Source of the DNA: Rotaria macrura
Lineage: Eukaryota > Rotifera > Eurotatoria > Philodinida > Philodinidae
DNA length: 64,000 nt
Assembly: GCA_900239685.1 (NCBI GenBank)
Contig: OENT01000424.1
Location: 54,921-118,920 of the forward strand
Direction: 5' to 3'
The notes below the pieces were generated by a model that did no database searches, was not told where the DNA came from, and worked only from the letters and a program-made list of their open reading frames with translations. Each line of letters opens with the position of its first letter. Position 1 is the stretch's first letter. The position numbers were made by a program, and so were the translations under genes. Below are positions 1-12,386 of the stretch, piece after piece.

Positions 1-3000
1 TCTCGAAAATCGTCTTAATATTCATAGGAGAATAAATAAACATCCGCTTAAGCCTTTTTGGCTTTTATTTCCAAACTTAAGAATGGTCGAAAGATTTCTT
101 TTGTTGTATGAATGAAAAAAATTTGTTTTCATGGAACTAAATTCAAGTAACATCTATTTTGTTCTTTAAAAAAAATGCCTACTTACTTGATTTTGAATGT
201 CTGTTTACGGAAGTAACAAGAATAATTTCTATTTGAAATCGTCGAAATTCCGTTCTATACATGAGCTGATACTAACCTTTAAGATTTCGTCAAAAATGTA
301 TATCAGAAAAAACAAATATATATATATATGGATATATATATATATATTTATTATCATTCATAAGGTATTTAATGCCCTGAGGCCTCCTAAGACAACACCA
401 GAAACAAAAATATATTGACGGTGACTTATGCTACCTTGTTTTTATTAAGGTTAACAAAATTACCTCGCTTTCTTTTCTTTACTTATAAAGATCATTTTTA
501 TTTTGATTATGTCATAGACAATTCAATTTTGAATTCTCTAGCAACATCACGGAAGTACCAAGAGGCAATCTCCTTGACACCACTGTCTGATTAGCTATAT
601 GAAAAAAATAGGAAACAATATTCAATGACTATTCTCATGCTTATAGAAATTTAAATTATTCAACAGATGAATTTATTTATTGAATTTTCAAAGAAAGAAA
701 TCTTTGAAATGGCAAACTCAATAATACATGTCATGTGTTAATGTTCCATTAATCTTTTGTTTGGTGAAAGATCGTCACAAGAAAACTAGTTACTATTGTC
801 GTGTAGCTATACTTCCCTGGTATTTTAAGTTTGCACAACATACTGACGTTCAAGTACATACGGGTAGTCGTCTACGATCAGTATAGTTGAACTGATGCGT
901 GAAATTTAACAGAAGACACAGAAATTATTTAGTCATCAGTGCATATGTAAAAGTTTGATATCTATATAGTGTGCAGTTGAAATCGACGATTGATTAGTAT
1001 TTTAAAGGTTTAACTGAACAACGAAAGATTTAAGAATGTGAAAGGTTGATAATAATTAAAATTTAATCATGTTATCTTGTTTACCTACTTTAATGTGCTA
1101 TTTCATATACTATCATACTAACAGTTACATATGAATCTGAAGTTATTGTAGGACTTAAGAAAATTATAAGTATTAACTACTAGAACACGATTTACACAAG
1201 ATTAAAATTAACTTAAATAAGGATTAAAAGTAAATCAATTCAAGTACTCAATACTTATACTTACCTAACTATTATTTGAAGTGTTTTAATTTATTTCTGA
1301 AAACATTCAAATATTTTTTTTTCAACTTAATTCTTAATTCGATCAACTTTCTACATGTACTCGAAAAAAGAAATGAAGTGTCAAGTGAAAAGATACTATT
1401 GTCCTATCGAAAGTCTGGTTGATGAAACAATTTCTAATTACATTTAATTACGATAATTATTAGATGAAAAAATACGACGCAATCATAAACAGAAAAGTCT
1501 CAATGGCTTTGTTACAACAGATTACTCTTGCGTTTCATTCTTTATTCTCTTGTATGTTAAAAATAAATGTATTCACATCGCGGAAATCCTTGAGTAATAT
1601 ACGGCTCTATTTCTTTGTAAAGCTATTATATTTAAGAGATGAAATAAATTCTATACGTAACTTATATTAATAACAATAGTCCTCAAAATAATTTCAAGCG
1701 TGCATATTTCTATAATAATAAAACGGAACCATGCGATGATTTACATCCGCTGCCTACGCTTCTATTCTGAGAAAATAGAAAGTATTCGATTAGGCTAGTT
1801 AAATATCATTTTGTCATAAGCGACATATACATATATATATATATACATGCCCTACAGTGATAATTTACTTGTGACAATTTTTATGATGAAAACTCGTCAG
1901 TAATATTATTTAGAAAGCAGTAGAAGCGTTCAACATATCGACTCGCACACAAGCTCTTTGCTATATTCATTATGCAAAGAAAACGTATCAAATACTTGAA
2001 AAAATCTTGTTACAAATAACGAAATTAATCCTTTGCCAATATCATACAAAGTAACTATTGGAAAAAATTTATCATTATCTTTGATACTGATGAGAAAAGG
2101 TATCAACGCAAGCTCATATTATGTAGAAAGTATCGTAGACGATAGTAGCTTATCCATCTATATTGAATCACATGTTATAAATAACTCTGGCAATCGTTGT
2201 TAGAATAATAACAAATGAGCGATTGTTGCAATTTATCTAAAGGCAATCATATTGCAATATTTACTAATATTCTAATTAATTATTTTAGTCGAATAGTGAT
2301 TACTTGTTTGAATCGATCAAACAATGCTTTATGTAGTGACTTCGAATAATTATCTTGGGTCCGTACACTCCTGTTAGAAATTTTTTTCAGATAACGATTC
2401 AGTTAGACTATGATATCAATTTTTCTAGTTACACGTCATCGAATTCTATTTTTCTTTTGTAGACGTAAGTACAAATATTAAATTTTACCAACTAGAACTA
2501 AATCTGAATATTGATCTATGATAGTATTCAGTCGATGAAAATAGTTATAAATTTGCAAGCAATCAATTGTCTTTAATTAGCTACAACTAACATTCCTTTT
2601 GCACTTCTCATTCATCAATGCTAAAATTATAAATTTTCCGTTCGTTAATATTTGAAAACTCACACGTTGAAAGCTATTCTATTGGAGTACATGACCATGT
2701 ACGGAAAAAATTATTCAGCAGCAACGAATAAATATATTTCGTTGAAAATTCTCCGCATCAAGCGTGATAAGTACCAACATTTGTATAGAGTAAGAATAGC
2801 TACTTCAAGGATAACTCATGTCTCGTTGAATAATATAATGCTTGATAAAAAGAACAACGATAATCAATTAACCATTGTTCCTTTTTCCGACTACCTATTC
2901 CTGAATCGAATAATTTAGGTGATTGAGTCAAGTTTCTAAAATAAAAAGAAACTCGAATAGATTTTACTTGATAATATGAAAAATGAATTTACATTTGTGC

Positions 3001-6000
3001 ATCGTCATTTGATAGATTTTCACTATAAATGTTATCACGTATGTATCATAAACATCAAGTTCTAAATATGAAATCGGATTGTTCTGAGTGAAAACCTTAG
3101 GTGTTCTTATTAGCTATTTTGTTTGAAACTCTCGGCTTGCTTTTTCTCGTGTGAAAAGATGAAATTCAAGCCTATGCAGAAGAATGCTCACATTGAGAAT
3201 TACCTTTGTAACATGGCTAGTATCATCGGCTAGATTTAACTCGCTATATGAATAAGAAATGTCTTTCAATTTTAATAGTCTTTCACAAATACATTTGGAC
3301 GAGATTATTAGGGTCAATTTCTTCTTTATACAGATGAACAACTGCTACCTTTTCTTCTAGATTAAGTACTAAATGAATCTTTATCAACGTTAGATGATTC
3401 AACTAGAATAAAATAAAAATACTATGCATTTATGTATGTATATATATATATAGTATATTACTGCATGTTGTTTATTGAAGTATCGAACTCATAAAAGGAT
3501 AGGAGAAACATTAACATGTGATGTATGTGCATTGTTGGATAATTAATTGTCAGATAGAAGAAAAAGAAACTATTGTTAACTAGAATGAATGAAGAAGTAA
3601 TTGTGCAAATTCAAGATAGTGTAAGGAACAGCGCATGTTTAATATTCAAGTGCACTAATATTAAGTTATGTAAGACGTTTCCCAAATACATCACATATAG
3701 AAGAAGAACACCGTTTATCCTAAGGTGACAATTAAGATTCAAATAATATAGTAAGTGTGATATTTCAATTATCTAATTGACACACCATCCGTTGGAATAC
3801 GAGGAAGTGCATAAAGAAAAAGTATGCAATAAAAAGAAAGCAACAATCGAAGTCAAATATCTGAACTCACTATCAACCAAATGACATAGAACAGTACATG
3901 AAAAAACTGAAATTCGATTGTCTTTCATGTCTGTTTTCTATCTCATTACATTTTATATTTCTTCTTTTATAGGAATCAGATGATAATAAAAGAGCTCAAA
4001 TTCTCTAAGCATACTCGATCATTTAAAGGTAGAATTGCATATTAGCATTACTTTCTGCAGAAGTCACCATTTTTAATAATTCATACGATTTTCATCGTTT
4101 TATAAACGATGAAAATGACTTGTTCGGTTAACACTACAACAATCAATGGCACTATAAAAGTTTATGATTTAGAAGTTCAATATGTAAATAAAGGTGATTT
4201 TCTTAATGTTTGTTCTGTATTTTCAAAAAAAATAAAAACTGACAGAAGACAAACAAACGAATATGAGAGTAGATATATCGACTTTATGCAAGTAGAAACT
4301 CATGTCACTAGAAAAAAACACAACCAAGACAATGTTCACGAGAAAATTTTACAACATTGATTGAAGAAAAATCAATGTATCAATATGAGTATCTGGCACT
4401 GCTCAAAATAAAATACATTTCTATAAATAGTACGATATACGTATTAGTTACATTTCGATGCAAGAACAATCGCGAGAATGATAACTAAGCAATTTATATC
4501 AGTTTGCTAACAAACAAGTACAAAATATGCCCTCACATAATCAAATACAAAAAAAACAATGTAATGCCAATAACAGCTTGAGGATATTACGCCGTGTGAT
4601 TCTATGTCATATTTATTTTTATTCCTAAAAATGATGACTAATGATTGAATATTGATCAATGTAGATCAAACAAGAGTAGAAACAGATGCATCATTAGAAG
4701 ATATTTTTCTGTTTGCTATTCGAGCACACCAATGTTTCTAATAGATTCAGGATGTTTTTAGTTTTATTTTGTTTAATCTAGAGTATTAATTAGAATTGTC
4801 ACATTTCTATAATTCTAATAGTTCAACTTTAGAACAAAATATTTTTCTATAGATAAATAGTAAATACTAGTGATAGAAAATATTAATAGACACAGTTTTT
4901 AGATTACACATATATTTGATGTATCACAGAAAAAAACAACACTATACCCATAAATGATTATTTTGGTAAAGCTTGCTATCTAATACATGTTAACTAGCAA
5001 CAGTTGATCATATCATGAAGTATACTGCATGAGCTGTAAAGGATATGATGACTCGATATATTTATGTTCATTCATAATTGACAGATTTTCGTTTAAATTA
5101 AAAATTCAATAGCTGAACATTGATCGAACACAGTGACTTGTTAACAAAGAGATACTAGTAATAATAAATTTCTTTTAGAAAAGAGAAAAAGAATTCTGAC
5201 TTGCATTCATTTATTCGTTTACGTATGAAGAATATTTAATACTTGACTATTGTTTGCTTGACAGACTAACTAATTTGAAGAAATGCATTTGATGCGTTCC
5301 ATGAATTATTTACAAACAGCCTTACATCTTACCAGTTAATCCTAAAGTTTTAAATTATATTAAAAATAGAGTAGAGAGAAAAAATATATATATATAGACA
5401 TTATCTGATGGTGTCATTACTCAATTTAAATACAATCCATTATAATGATGTGTGTTGTAACACATGATCTATGTGAACGGAGCATATCCGAAACAGAAGA
5501 ATATCATGAAAAATTACTATCGTATAATCAATTTGACTAATAATATTAGGGTTTTATTAGTTTTCTTACCAACTAATTTGATATTGGTTCTGATCGACAA
5601 AAGACTACAAAACAGAAGATTTATTTGTACACTTGGTTTTGTATAATTATTCATGATCTAATGTTCTATTTTATCATTTTGTTTACTGTCATTTTCGTCG
5701 TCAATAAGATCATATGATCCCTTGCTTCTCTGTCTCTGTCTCTCTCTATTTGTTTTCTCCGAGTTGTCGTTGACATATACTATTTCTTTGTAATTACGTA
5801 TCCTTAATGATTATCTAGGGCACATAGAGAGAAGATGACTTCCATGAGTATTTCTATTTGTTTTGATAGATATCACAATGCCAATGTATTCAACAATTAA
5901 AATTGTGATTTTAAAGAAATTTCTATTTGTTAGATTCTACAGTTTTCATGATTACATTTAGACACCTGGTGTTATCAACCTATGATTATTCTTTCTATTT

Positions 6001-6502
6001 TTGTTAGGATTACAAGCAGCGCATGTAAAGTTCAAGGAGATTCTTGAAGAGTCCACTAGTGATTTTTCTGTTTCATATATATATATATATATATATAAAT
6101 ATATATTACTGATTGACTTCAATATAAAGTGACTTTGAAAATTATTTTAAGCATTTTAATGTAATCACCTTTTCTTTTTCATTTTGACGATTAAAACAGA
6201 AGTTTTGAAAATTATTAGTGTAGAGAATAAGATTTCTGCTACCTAACTTTTGGAGCTAAGTATAATTGCTTGTTTTTCATTGATCTGACCTCTAAAACAA
6301 GTCACATATAGCTGTGGCATATATTGAGAATGCTTGATTGAACTCCACTCCTATTCACTAGAATAATAGACAAAACGATTCGGCAAAAAATCAAACGCCT
6401 CACCGAGTTCTATCGAACCAAGAATTATCAATATTATTAATGACAGGAAAAATATTTTTCTGTTACATCTCATGAAAACATCATATTTGTGCCTGTTCTA
6501 AG
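1..6502. other. gene-poor AT-rich region
   Basis: No convincing gene is seen here. The longest open frames are under 90 codons and lack recognisable motifs. Short AT microsatellites occur near 318-350, 1828-1845, 3436-3451, 5382-5396 and 6078-6098. The region looks like intergenic or intronic DNA, and exons of long multi-exon genes would be easy to miss. Confidence 0.5.
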
Positions 6503-6577
6503 ATGGATGAATCCCCACTGAATAGCGAGATGGAAGATATTGCTTCTCTAGATATTTCATTCACTAGACAAGTTTGA
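6503..6577 (+). other. possible short terminal exon or micro-ORF
   Basis: A 24-codon frame begins at an ATG directly after an acceptor-like TTCTAAG and ends in TGA. It reads MDESPLNSEMED followed by IASLDISFTRQV. The acidic, polar composition and codon use look more like coding DNA than the flanks do. No family is recognised and no partner exon was identified, so this is only a candidate last exon. Confidence 0.15.
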
Positions 6578-7981
6578 TTGATTCAACAAAAGTCTACTTT
6601 CTCATGTAAACAGATGAAAAACAAACTTGATTTTTGATCTTTCCAGAACGCTATTAGTTAGAGAACTGTCACAATCATGTTAATCTTCAACAATTTCTGC
6701 TAAAAATCGCAACCTTTGCATACATGAGTTGCAATTGAATTTCAATCAACGCCAGTGGCAGTGCAAAAAGGTTACTAGTGAACACTTGATCGAATAGTTT
6801 TAGACGCAAATCGGCCAAGTCTTTTTATATGATAATAATTTTAAGATTTCTAAACAAGATTGTTAGAAAGGCGCTTGTATCACTCTCAAAAATAAATATA
6901 AAATCATATCCACGATACCGTTCAAGTAGCTGAGTTACGATAAAGAAAACCTTCTAATAGTTCCTTATTTTTGCCATGAATATTATCGATGGTTCATTTC
7001 AAATACACTAATATTTGAATATATTGTTAGAAGATTTATGATTAATTAAAATAAATTGACTTGCTCTGTCGATCGTATCTATTCGTTCAAATAGTATTAT
7101 TGATGTGTACTATCCTGTTATTCTTAGAATATATATATATATATTTAATGATCAGTTGCAGGAATATTAGACACTCGTCAATCAAATGAATACAGTCAAT
7201 AGGAATAATATAATACATAAGAGATTACAGACGTTTTTTCGCCCATCATTTAGACAAATACTTAACGACTGGTCGTGGTGTTTTTTGTTGGCCTATGACC
7301 ACGAATGCATGGTGCCCTTGTGCATTCAATCATTTTATATTGATGAGTAGGTTTGGGGTATTTTTTTTTCTGAGGCTGATAATCAGTCTTTCTGTGATAG
7401 ATATGATTATTTTGTTGCCGATGAATCTCATTGTAAAAAGGTGATATTTAGACTTCGAAAGCAGAAAAGAGCCATATGAAGTGTACTCTAGAGAAATTAA
7501 TGAATTTGGACATATTGCCGTATGATATTCAGCTAAGTATTCGTTGATATGCTTGACTTTTTATGATTGTACAATATCATACAGAGAACGAAGACTTGAA
7601 CACCTATTTTGCTCTTACTTCTGTTGAATGACATTAAAGTTTACTTTAGATTTCTATTGGCAAATAAACTTTCGTTGGCATAATCAAAATGACATGAACT
7701 TGATTAAATCAGATTTCGTAAACGAAAGTTTAACTTCTTGTTACAGTGAACCTCTGAATACGTATTTGTCACTGGCATATTTCTTTTTTGACTACTCAAT
7801 CACATTTTCATAGTCATGGCTAAACTATAGCCTATGGCTAGTGTTAATATAGAATAGATAATCAACATTGATATTTTAGTATCTCTTCAGGAAAAAAGCA
7901 CTGGGCTGGATGTGCAACCATTTGCAGTCATGAGCTAGCTAAAAATGTTCACATCGAGCGCATGAATTAGTAGAATTTTCT
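6578..7981. other. intergenic or intronic region
   Basis: No gene is recognised. There is an AT microsatellite near 7128-7145. At 7274-7346 two small inverted repeats lie side by side (CGTGGT...ACCACG and GAATGCA...TGTGCATTC). They may be the core of a small foldback element. Confidence 0.35.
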
Positions 7982-8143
7982 TTAGACAAAAATAATCGAA
8001 ATAGCCGCTAAGAAAATGACGGCCAGGTTACCCTCAATTTTTGTCTTTGCCCAATTAAATGTATCGTCGATTGTTGCTTGTGCAGTATATAAAACTTCCT
8101 CGGCTCTATCGACTCGAGAGTGATATGGATGAGGATATGTCTT
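7982..8143 (-). CDS. possible C-terminal exon, membrane-tailed protein
   Basis: On the minus strand a 53-codon frame follows an acceptor-like GGATAG (intron end at 8144) and ends in TAA at 7982-7984. It reads as a soluble stretch (KTYPHPYHSRVDRAEEVLYT...) with an amphipathic segment (ATIDDTFNWAKTKIEG). A hydrophobic tail of about 15 residues (LAVIFLAAISIIFV) then runs to the stop. This fits the last exon of a gene whose product is membrane-anchored at its C terminus. No upstream exon could be placed between 8.2 and 9.3 kb and the family is not recognised. It could also be a relic. Confidence 0.3.
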   Translation of the reverse strand, partial: KTYPHPYHSRVDRAEEVLYTAQATIDDTFNWAKTKIEGNLAVIFLAAISIIFV

Positions 8144-10096
8144 CTATCCTGATAATAATCGTCTCAAATCAATGAAACAATTTAATTAGTATGCGACCTG
8201 AATGCATTAAACCCTCCTATGCTATAATAGCATTATACCGACCTTGATTTTGCTCGTAAGATAAGCCAACTATTTGGTTATGTAAAGTCATTGCTTGAAA
8301 ATATTCTCATAAGAATTCGAAATGCTTCTAAAATTCTACACATAACCTTTAATACGCTTAAATTTTATCATAGAATAGTTGAATTGATTAGGAGAAGTGG
8401 ACGAATAAAACGTTTTTAAAGCCATCAACACATTAAAAGATCTCCCTTGAATGAACGGCGAAAAAGACAGATTAGAAGCCATCCGCCCCCTCCCGATGAT
8501 TTTTGATGCTTTAATTATTTTTTTAATGTTTATATTTTTTGTTTCTATGAATGAGTATATCTGAGTGGTCGCCTCAAAATTATTTTTCTGCGGTTTCTAC
8601 AGTTCTAGACGATCTTTACTTGAATAAAATAACCTGTAATTAACTGACTTCGTTGTACGGCACGTAAAAATCAATATCAATGTCTGCTATGATCAAGTTC
8701 AGTTATTTCTTTTTTACATGCGACTCTTGCCATAAAAAATCAATTATCTGATTCTTTTAATAACTGAACAAAGATAAAATATCTCTTAAGCTGAATATTT
8801 CAATCACAGACCCCTATCTACTACCATTACATATCAATCATAGTCCAATTGATCGAAAATCTGATTAAAATCCATGATCAATAAATTACATGTGCAATAA
8901 TGAAAACTAGAAATAAACAGTTGAATTTAGATTGGAAACATAAATCTGATCGAAAAAGGCTTCCCTGGACTGGTACAAGAAATACGAATCATTCGATCAT
9001 TGTTTGCATTTGATACGTTACTTAAAACTGCATCGTCTAGGAAAATGTATACACCTTCAGATAAAAACAAATTCTTTGTAAGTAAAATTTTAAGATAGAA
9101 TAGATGTGAATCCAGACAAGAACTCGGATACATTCTATCGAAATATGTTGACTGCAAATAAGTATTGAGGTTCTTCTCTAAATACATAGATTTAAAAAGG
9201 CAAAAACAGTTCCCTGTTGAATGCACGTTTGAGGAAAGGGTTAATAAAAGATAATAGCATTTGACGAGTAAGTTCTGCTATCATCTGAAAAGTATTCCTA
9301 ATGTGAAATCTCGATTGATAGCATTTTATATGATTCAGTACATTGTATAATACAGATATTATAGAAGACCCAACTTATAACTTGTTAAAGATGAGACAAA
9401 TTGGAACACCCGAACTCTTCTAATGTGTCGATAGTTTTTGTGTCTTATGTACGTATATTCTGCTGGTTTAATATGTAAAGCAACATATGAGTGATACATC
9501 TAAATGATAAATAAATGATGGTGGAAATTTTTAGACTTCCGATATTTAACGTACATATTTTATCTTCCATGGACAGAGTCATTTCGATGTTAGTCATCAA
9601 TCAATCAAATTCATTCAGTTTTGTCGATTTTAGATTGAACTTGGATTGTGAATGGAACATCGAGTACCATAGATATTCAATCACACCAGACGTTTACTAC
9701 TGACATGAGCAGTTATAATTTTCAGTATCAAAAATGAACAATGAAGATTTACGAACCATTCATGATGTATTAATCGTCAGTGAAACGAATAATACGAGAA
9801 ATCTAAACTTTCATGAAACAAATACCTTCAAAGATCCTAGTGTCATTGAATGTTGGATACTATTAGTCATTTCTAACGGCAAGGTATATATTTATGTTTA
9901 GGAAAATCTAAAGCGTTTGACGAAAAACGACGAATGAAATAAGTTAGATATATGAGTATGACGATACAAAAGAAATCTATACATTCATCTTGAATTGTTA
10001 TTGTAACATCAAAAGCATTGAAGAAAATAAGAATTTTCTGCCTATAAATGTACTCGGTTTTATCTTCTGAAATGTTTTTATGGTTTTGTTTGTTAG
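8144..10096. other. no recognised gene
   Basis: Only short frames are present. One minus-strand frame at 8927-9226 (99 codons) has a mildly coding-like C-terminal half but no recognisable domain and is not claimed as a gene. A small palindrome sits near 8218-8235 (TATGCTATAATAGCATTATA). Confidence 0.35.
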
Positions 10097-11005
10097 TTAA
10101 CGTTTAACACGATGAAATAATGCTTTTCGAAAAACAGTTCCACCAAATAATCTATTGATGTAAAATGGGACTCCACTGGAAACAAACGTCAGTAAAAGAA
10201 ATCAATTATAAATAAAACAAATCCTACTCGTTTGATAGTCAGATATATTTTGATTGATTGCTATGGTTGTATGTAGATTTTGTTTAGTTTGTGGACATGT
10301 GAATAATATCAATAGAATAATTTGAACAAAAAGCATTCTTAGAATCGAGCAGTTCGTTCGTTTTTTTTATTGCTGTTCTATAATTCTTGAACTGGGATTC
10401 GGTAAAGTATTTTTAGATCCTTGTACACGACATTGTTCTTCCCGGGTATTTGAAATAGTTAACAAACCAAATATGACCTTATATACTATGGGTGATAAAA
10501 CAGTAACACCTGCATGCATCAAATCATTTCCTTGATGACATACATATGTTCTCAGATAGTATTTCAATGGTGTACTTAGTCAATTTCCTTTACAAGAATA
10601 AAAATTTTCAAAACGAAGAAGACTTTACACAGTAAAAGTGATGAATGTTATTCTTTGAGCATCTTTTAATGTACTCTTTTGTCGGAAACGAGCATGGATC
10701 GATGATAAAAGCCAGTGATCGATCGTTGCCAATGCGATAAGCCAAAAAGCAATGGTTCGAAAATTAAATACTGTAAAGGCTTGTATTTGACACACTCAAT
10801 CAATGGTTTTTGTTGGATCTTTACTACAACCTGATGATAAACGTGTACCTAGACCGAAAACCATTGAAATCATATTGGCAACGTATGAAATTAGAAAAAA
10901 GTAACCAGATGAAATCGAACGAAGATTACGCTGTGATCAAACGAAAATATTAAGAATATTTCCAATAGAGCCAAATATGAGTATCAACATTGCACAATAA
11001 CGATT
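10097..11005 (-). pseudogene. decayed rhodopsin-like GPCR
   Basis: Conceptual translation of the minus strand gives 303 codons in one unbroken register that align end to end with the intact receptor at 60630-61628. TM1 reads LIFGSIGNILNIFV (intact: FFFGVIGNILNILV). TM3 and the DRY-equivalent region read FRTIALATIDHW-like. ECL2 keeps STPLKYY (intact: HTPLKCY). TM5 reads VLSPIVYKVIFGLLTISNTR, TM6 LRMLFVQIILLILFTCPQT, and TM7 VPFYINRLFGGTVFRKAL. Six in-frame stop codons interrupt it, the first at 10937-10939. No frameshift is needed across 909 nt, and a final TAA lies at 10097-10099. The start codon is lost: upstream of the TM1 Asn-Arg-Tyr another TAA is in frame. It is a pseudogene of a bdelloid-type receptor family. 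Only its last quarter (10367-10567) remains as an open frame of any length. Confidence 0.85.
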
Positions 11006-11272
11006 TATTTAAACTATTAAATCATCAAATGATTTAGCAAGGTTCGTATCTAATGACTACTTACTTTCTATTTGTTCGATAAGAGAATGATGGAGATGCT
11101 CAATTGTATATACTCGCATTATATGTACTGTGCAATAATATTGCATGTCAACGATATCCTCAAGCGTTGAAAGAATGAAACTAGCCAAGTTAATTTTCTT
11201 CATCGGATAGTGTAAGATGCATATGGTCTCTAATTAACTGGAGAGTCATTTTGTCGATGTAATTACACTGGA

Positions 11273-12386
11273 CCCAGGTCAAGTAAAACGGACACCGTTA
11301 CGGCGTCGTTTAGGGTCGTAGACGACAAGGATACGTTGTAATTACTGCCGTTTACGATGAAAATACGGCTCGTTACGGCGCCGTATTACCCCGTTTTAAC
11401 AGGGGCAGTAATACGGACGCATTTCTCCGTACCGTATACGGGGATGTAAACGGCCGTTAATGAAGAATTACAGTGGCCGTATACAGATAGTATTCTCTGT
11501 TGTGTACGGCAGTAAACGATCTGTTTTCCTGCAGTTTTTTAAGACTTCGCTCCACATTTTTTGCAACAGATAAAAATTGATTCAGATAAAAAATTTAATT
11601 TATTGAAAAAATAAAAATAAAAGAAATTACAATAAAAAAATAGATTTCAATGAAGATGAAATAAATGAAAGGTTAAAAAAGTAAAATAAAAAGCTTGCAA
11701 AAATAAAATAAAAATTAGAATAAAAATAAAATCTAAAGTCCGATAAAAATTAAAAAATGAAGTAACAATCGAAATAAAAATAAATCTAAAATTAGATATA
11801 AATTAAAAATTAAGAGAAATCGAAAAAAAAATTAAATCTATAATTACATAAAATTTAAGTAAAGTAAAAGAATAATTTGAAAATTAAATAATATAAATAA
11901 CTTTTACCTACCGTTAGTAGACGTCATGCCCTCATCATCTAAACGAAAATGAAATGTGCAAAGAATGAAAAGGAAATTATTTCTAACTGTTATCACGTAG
12001 ATACAGTGATTGGTGTAATTTATGCACATATTACAGAATAGAAGAGAGGGCGCTGTGATTTACGAAAAGAAGAGACGGATCAAAATAAAAAGCAATAATA
12101 GGGACAACTCGAACGGGAATTAAGAAAAAAACATTATTGCCCTAGTAAAATATTTTCTCGCATGGTCTGGCACCGTATGGTAAATACGATTGAAATAGGG
12201 ACTGTTTGCGATGATCGTTACAGTATCGTTTGCAATGGTCCGTAAACGACCATCCTAAATACTGCCGTATTTACCCGTGATAATCTCGTATACGATCATT
12301 CGTAAACGATCGACCGCCACGACCATCGTATATCACCGAAATTGCATCGTTTACGACCGTTTACGGATCGTTCTGATTGACCTGGG
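11273..12386. mobile_element. non-autonomous inverted-repeat DNA transposon
   Basis: The left end starts CCCAGGTCAA (11273-11282) and the right end is its exact reverse complement TTGACCTGGG (12377-12386), giving an element of about 1114 bp. Inside both termini, roughly 250 bp on the left and 210 bp on the right, are dense variants of short GC-richer words (CGTAAACG, CGTTTACG, CCGTATAC, TAAACGATC) in both orientations. The centre (about 11560-11920) is A-rich and low in C on the plus strand and has no long ORF. This is the layout of a non-autonomous element with terminal and subterminal repeats that would depend on a transposase encoded elsewhere. No clear target-site duplication is visible (flanks ...CTGGA and GATTC...), so the superfamily is not assigned. 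Confidence 0.75.

Noticed and set aside
541..592. Short exon-like tail NITEVPRGNLLDTTV before a TGA
   Set aside because: Only 15 codons after an acceptor-like site; the PDZ-ligand look of the C terminus is suggestive but too short to support.
10834..10860. CTGATGA followed by GAAAA, considered as another hammerhead
   Set aside because: The segment between the core words cannot form stem II, and the sequence is explained by the antisense strand of the GPCR pseudogene.
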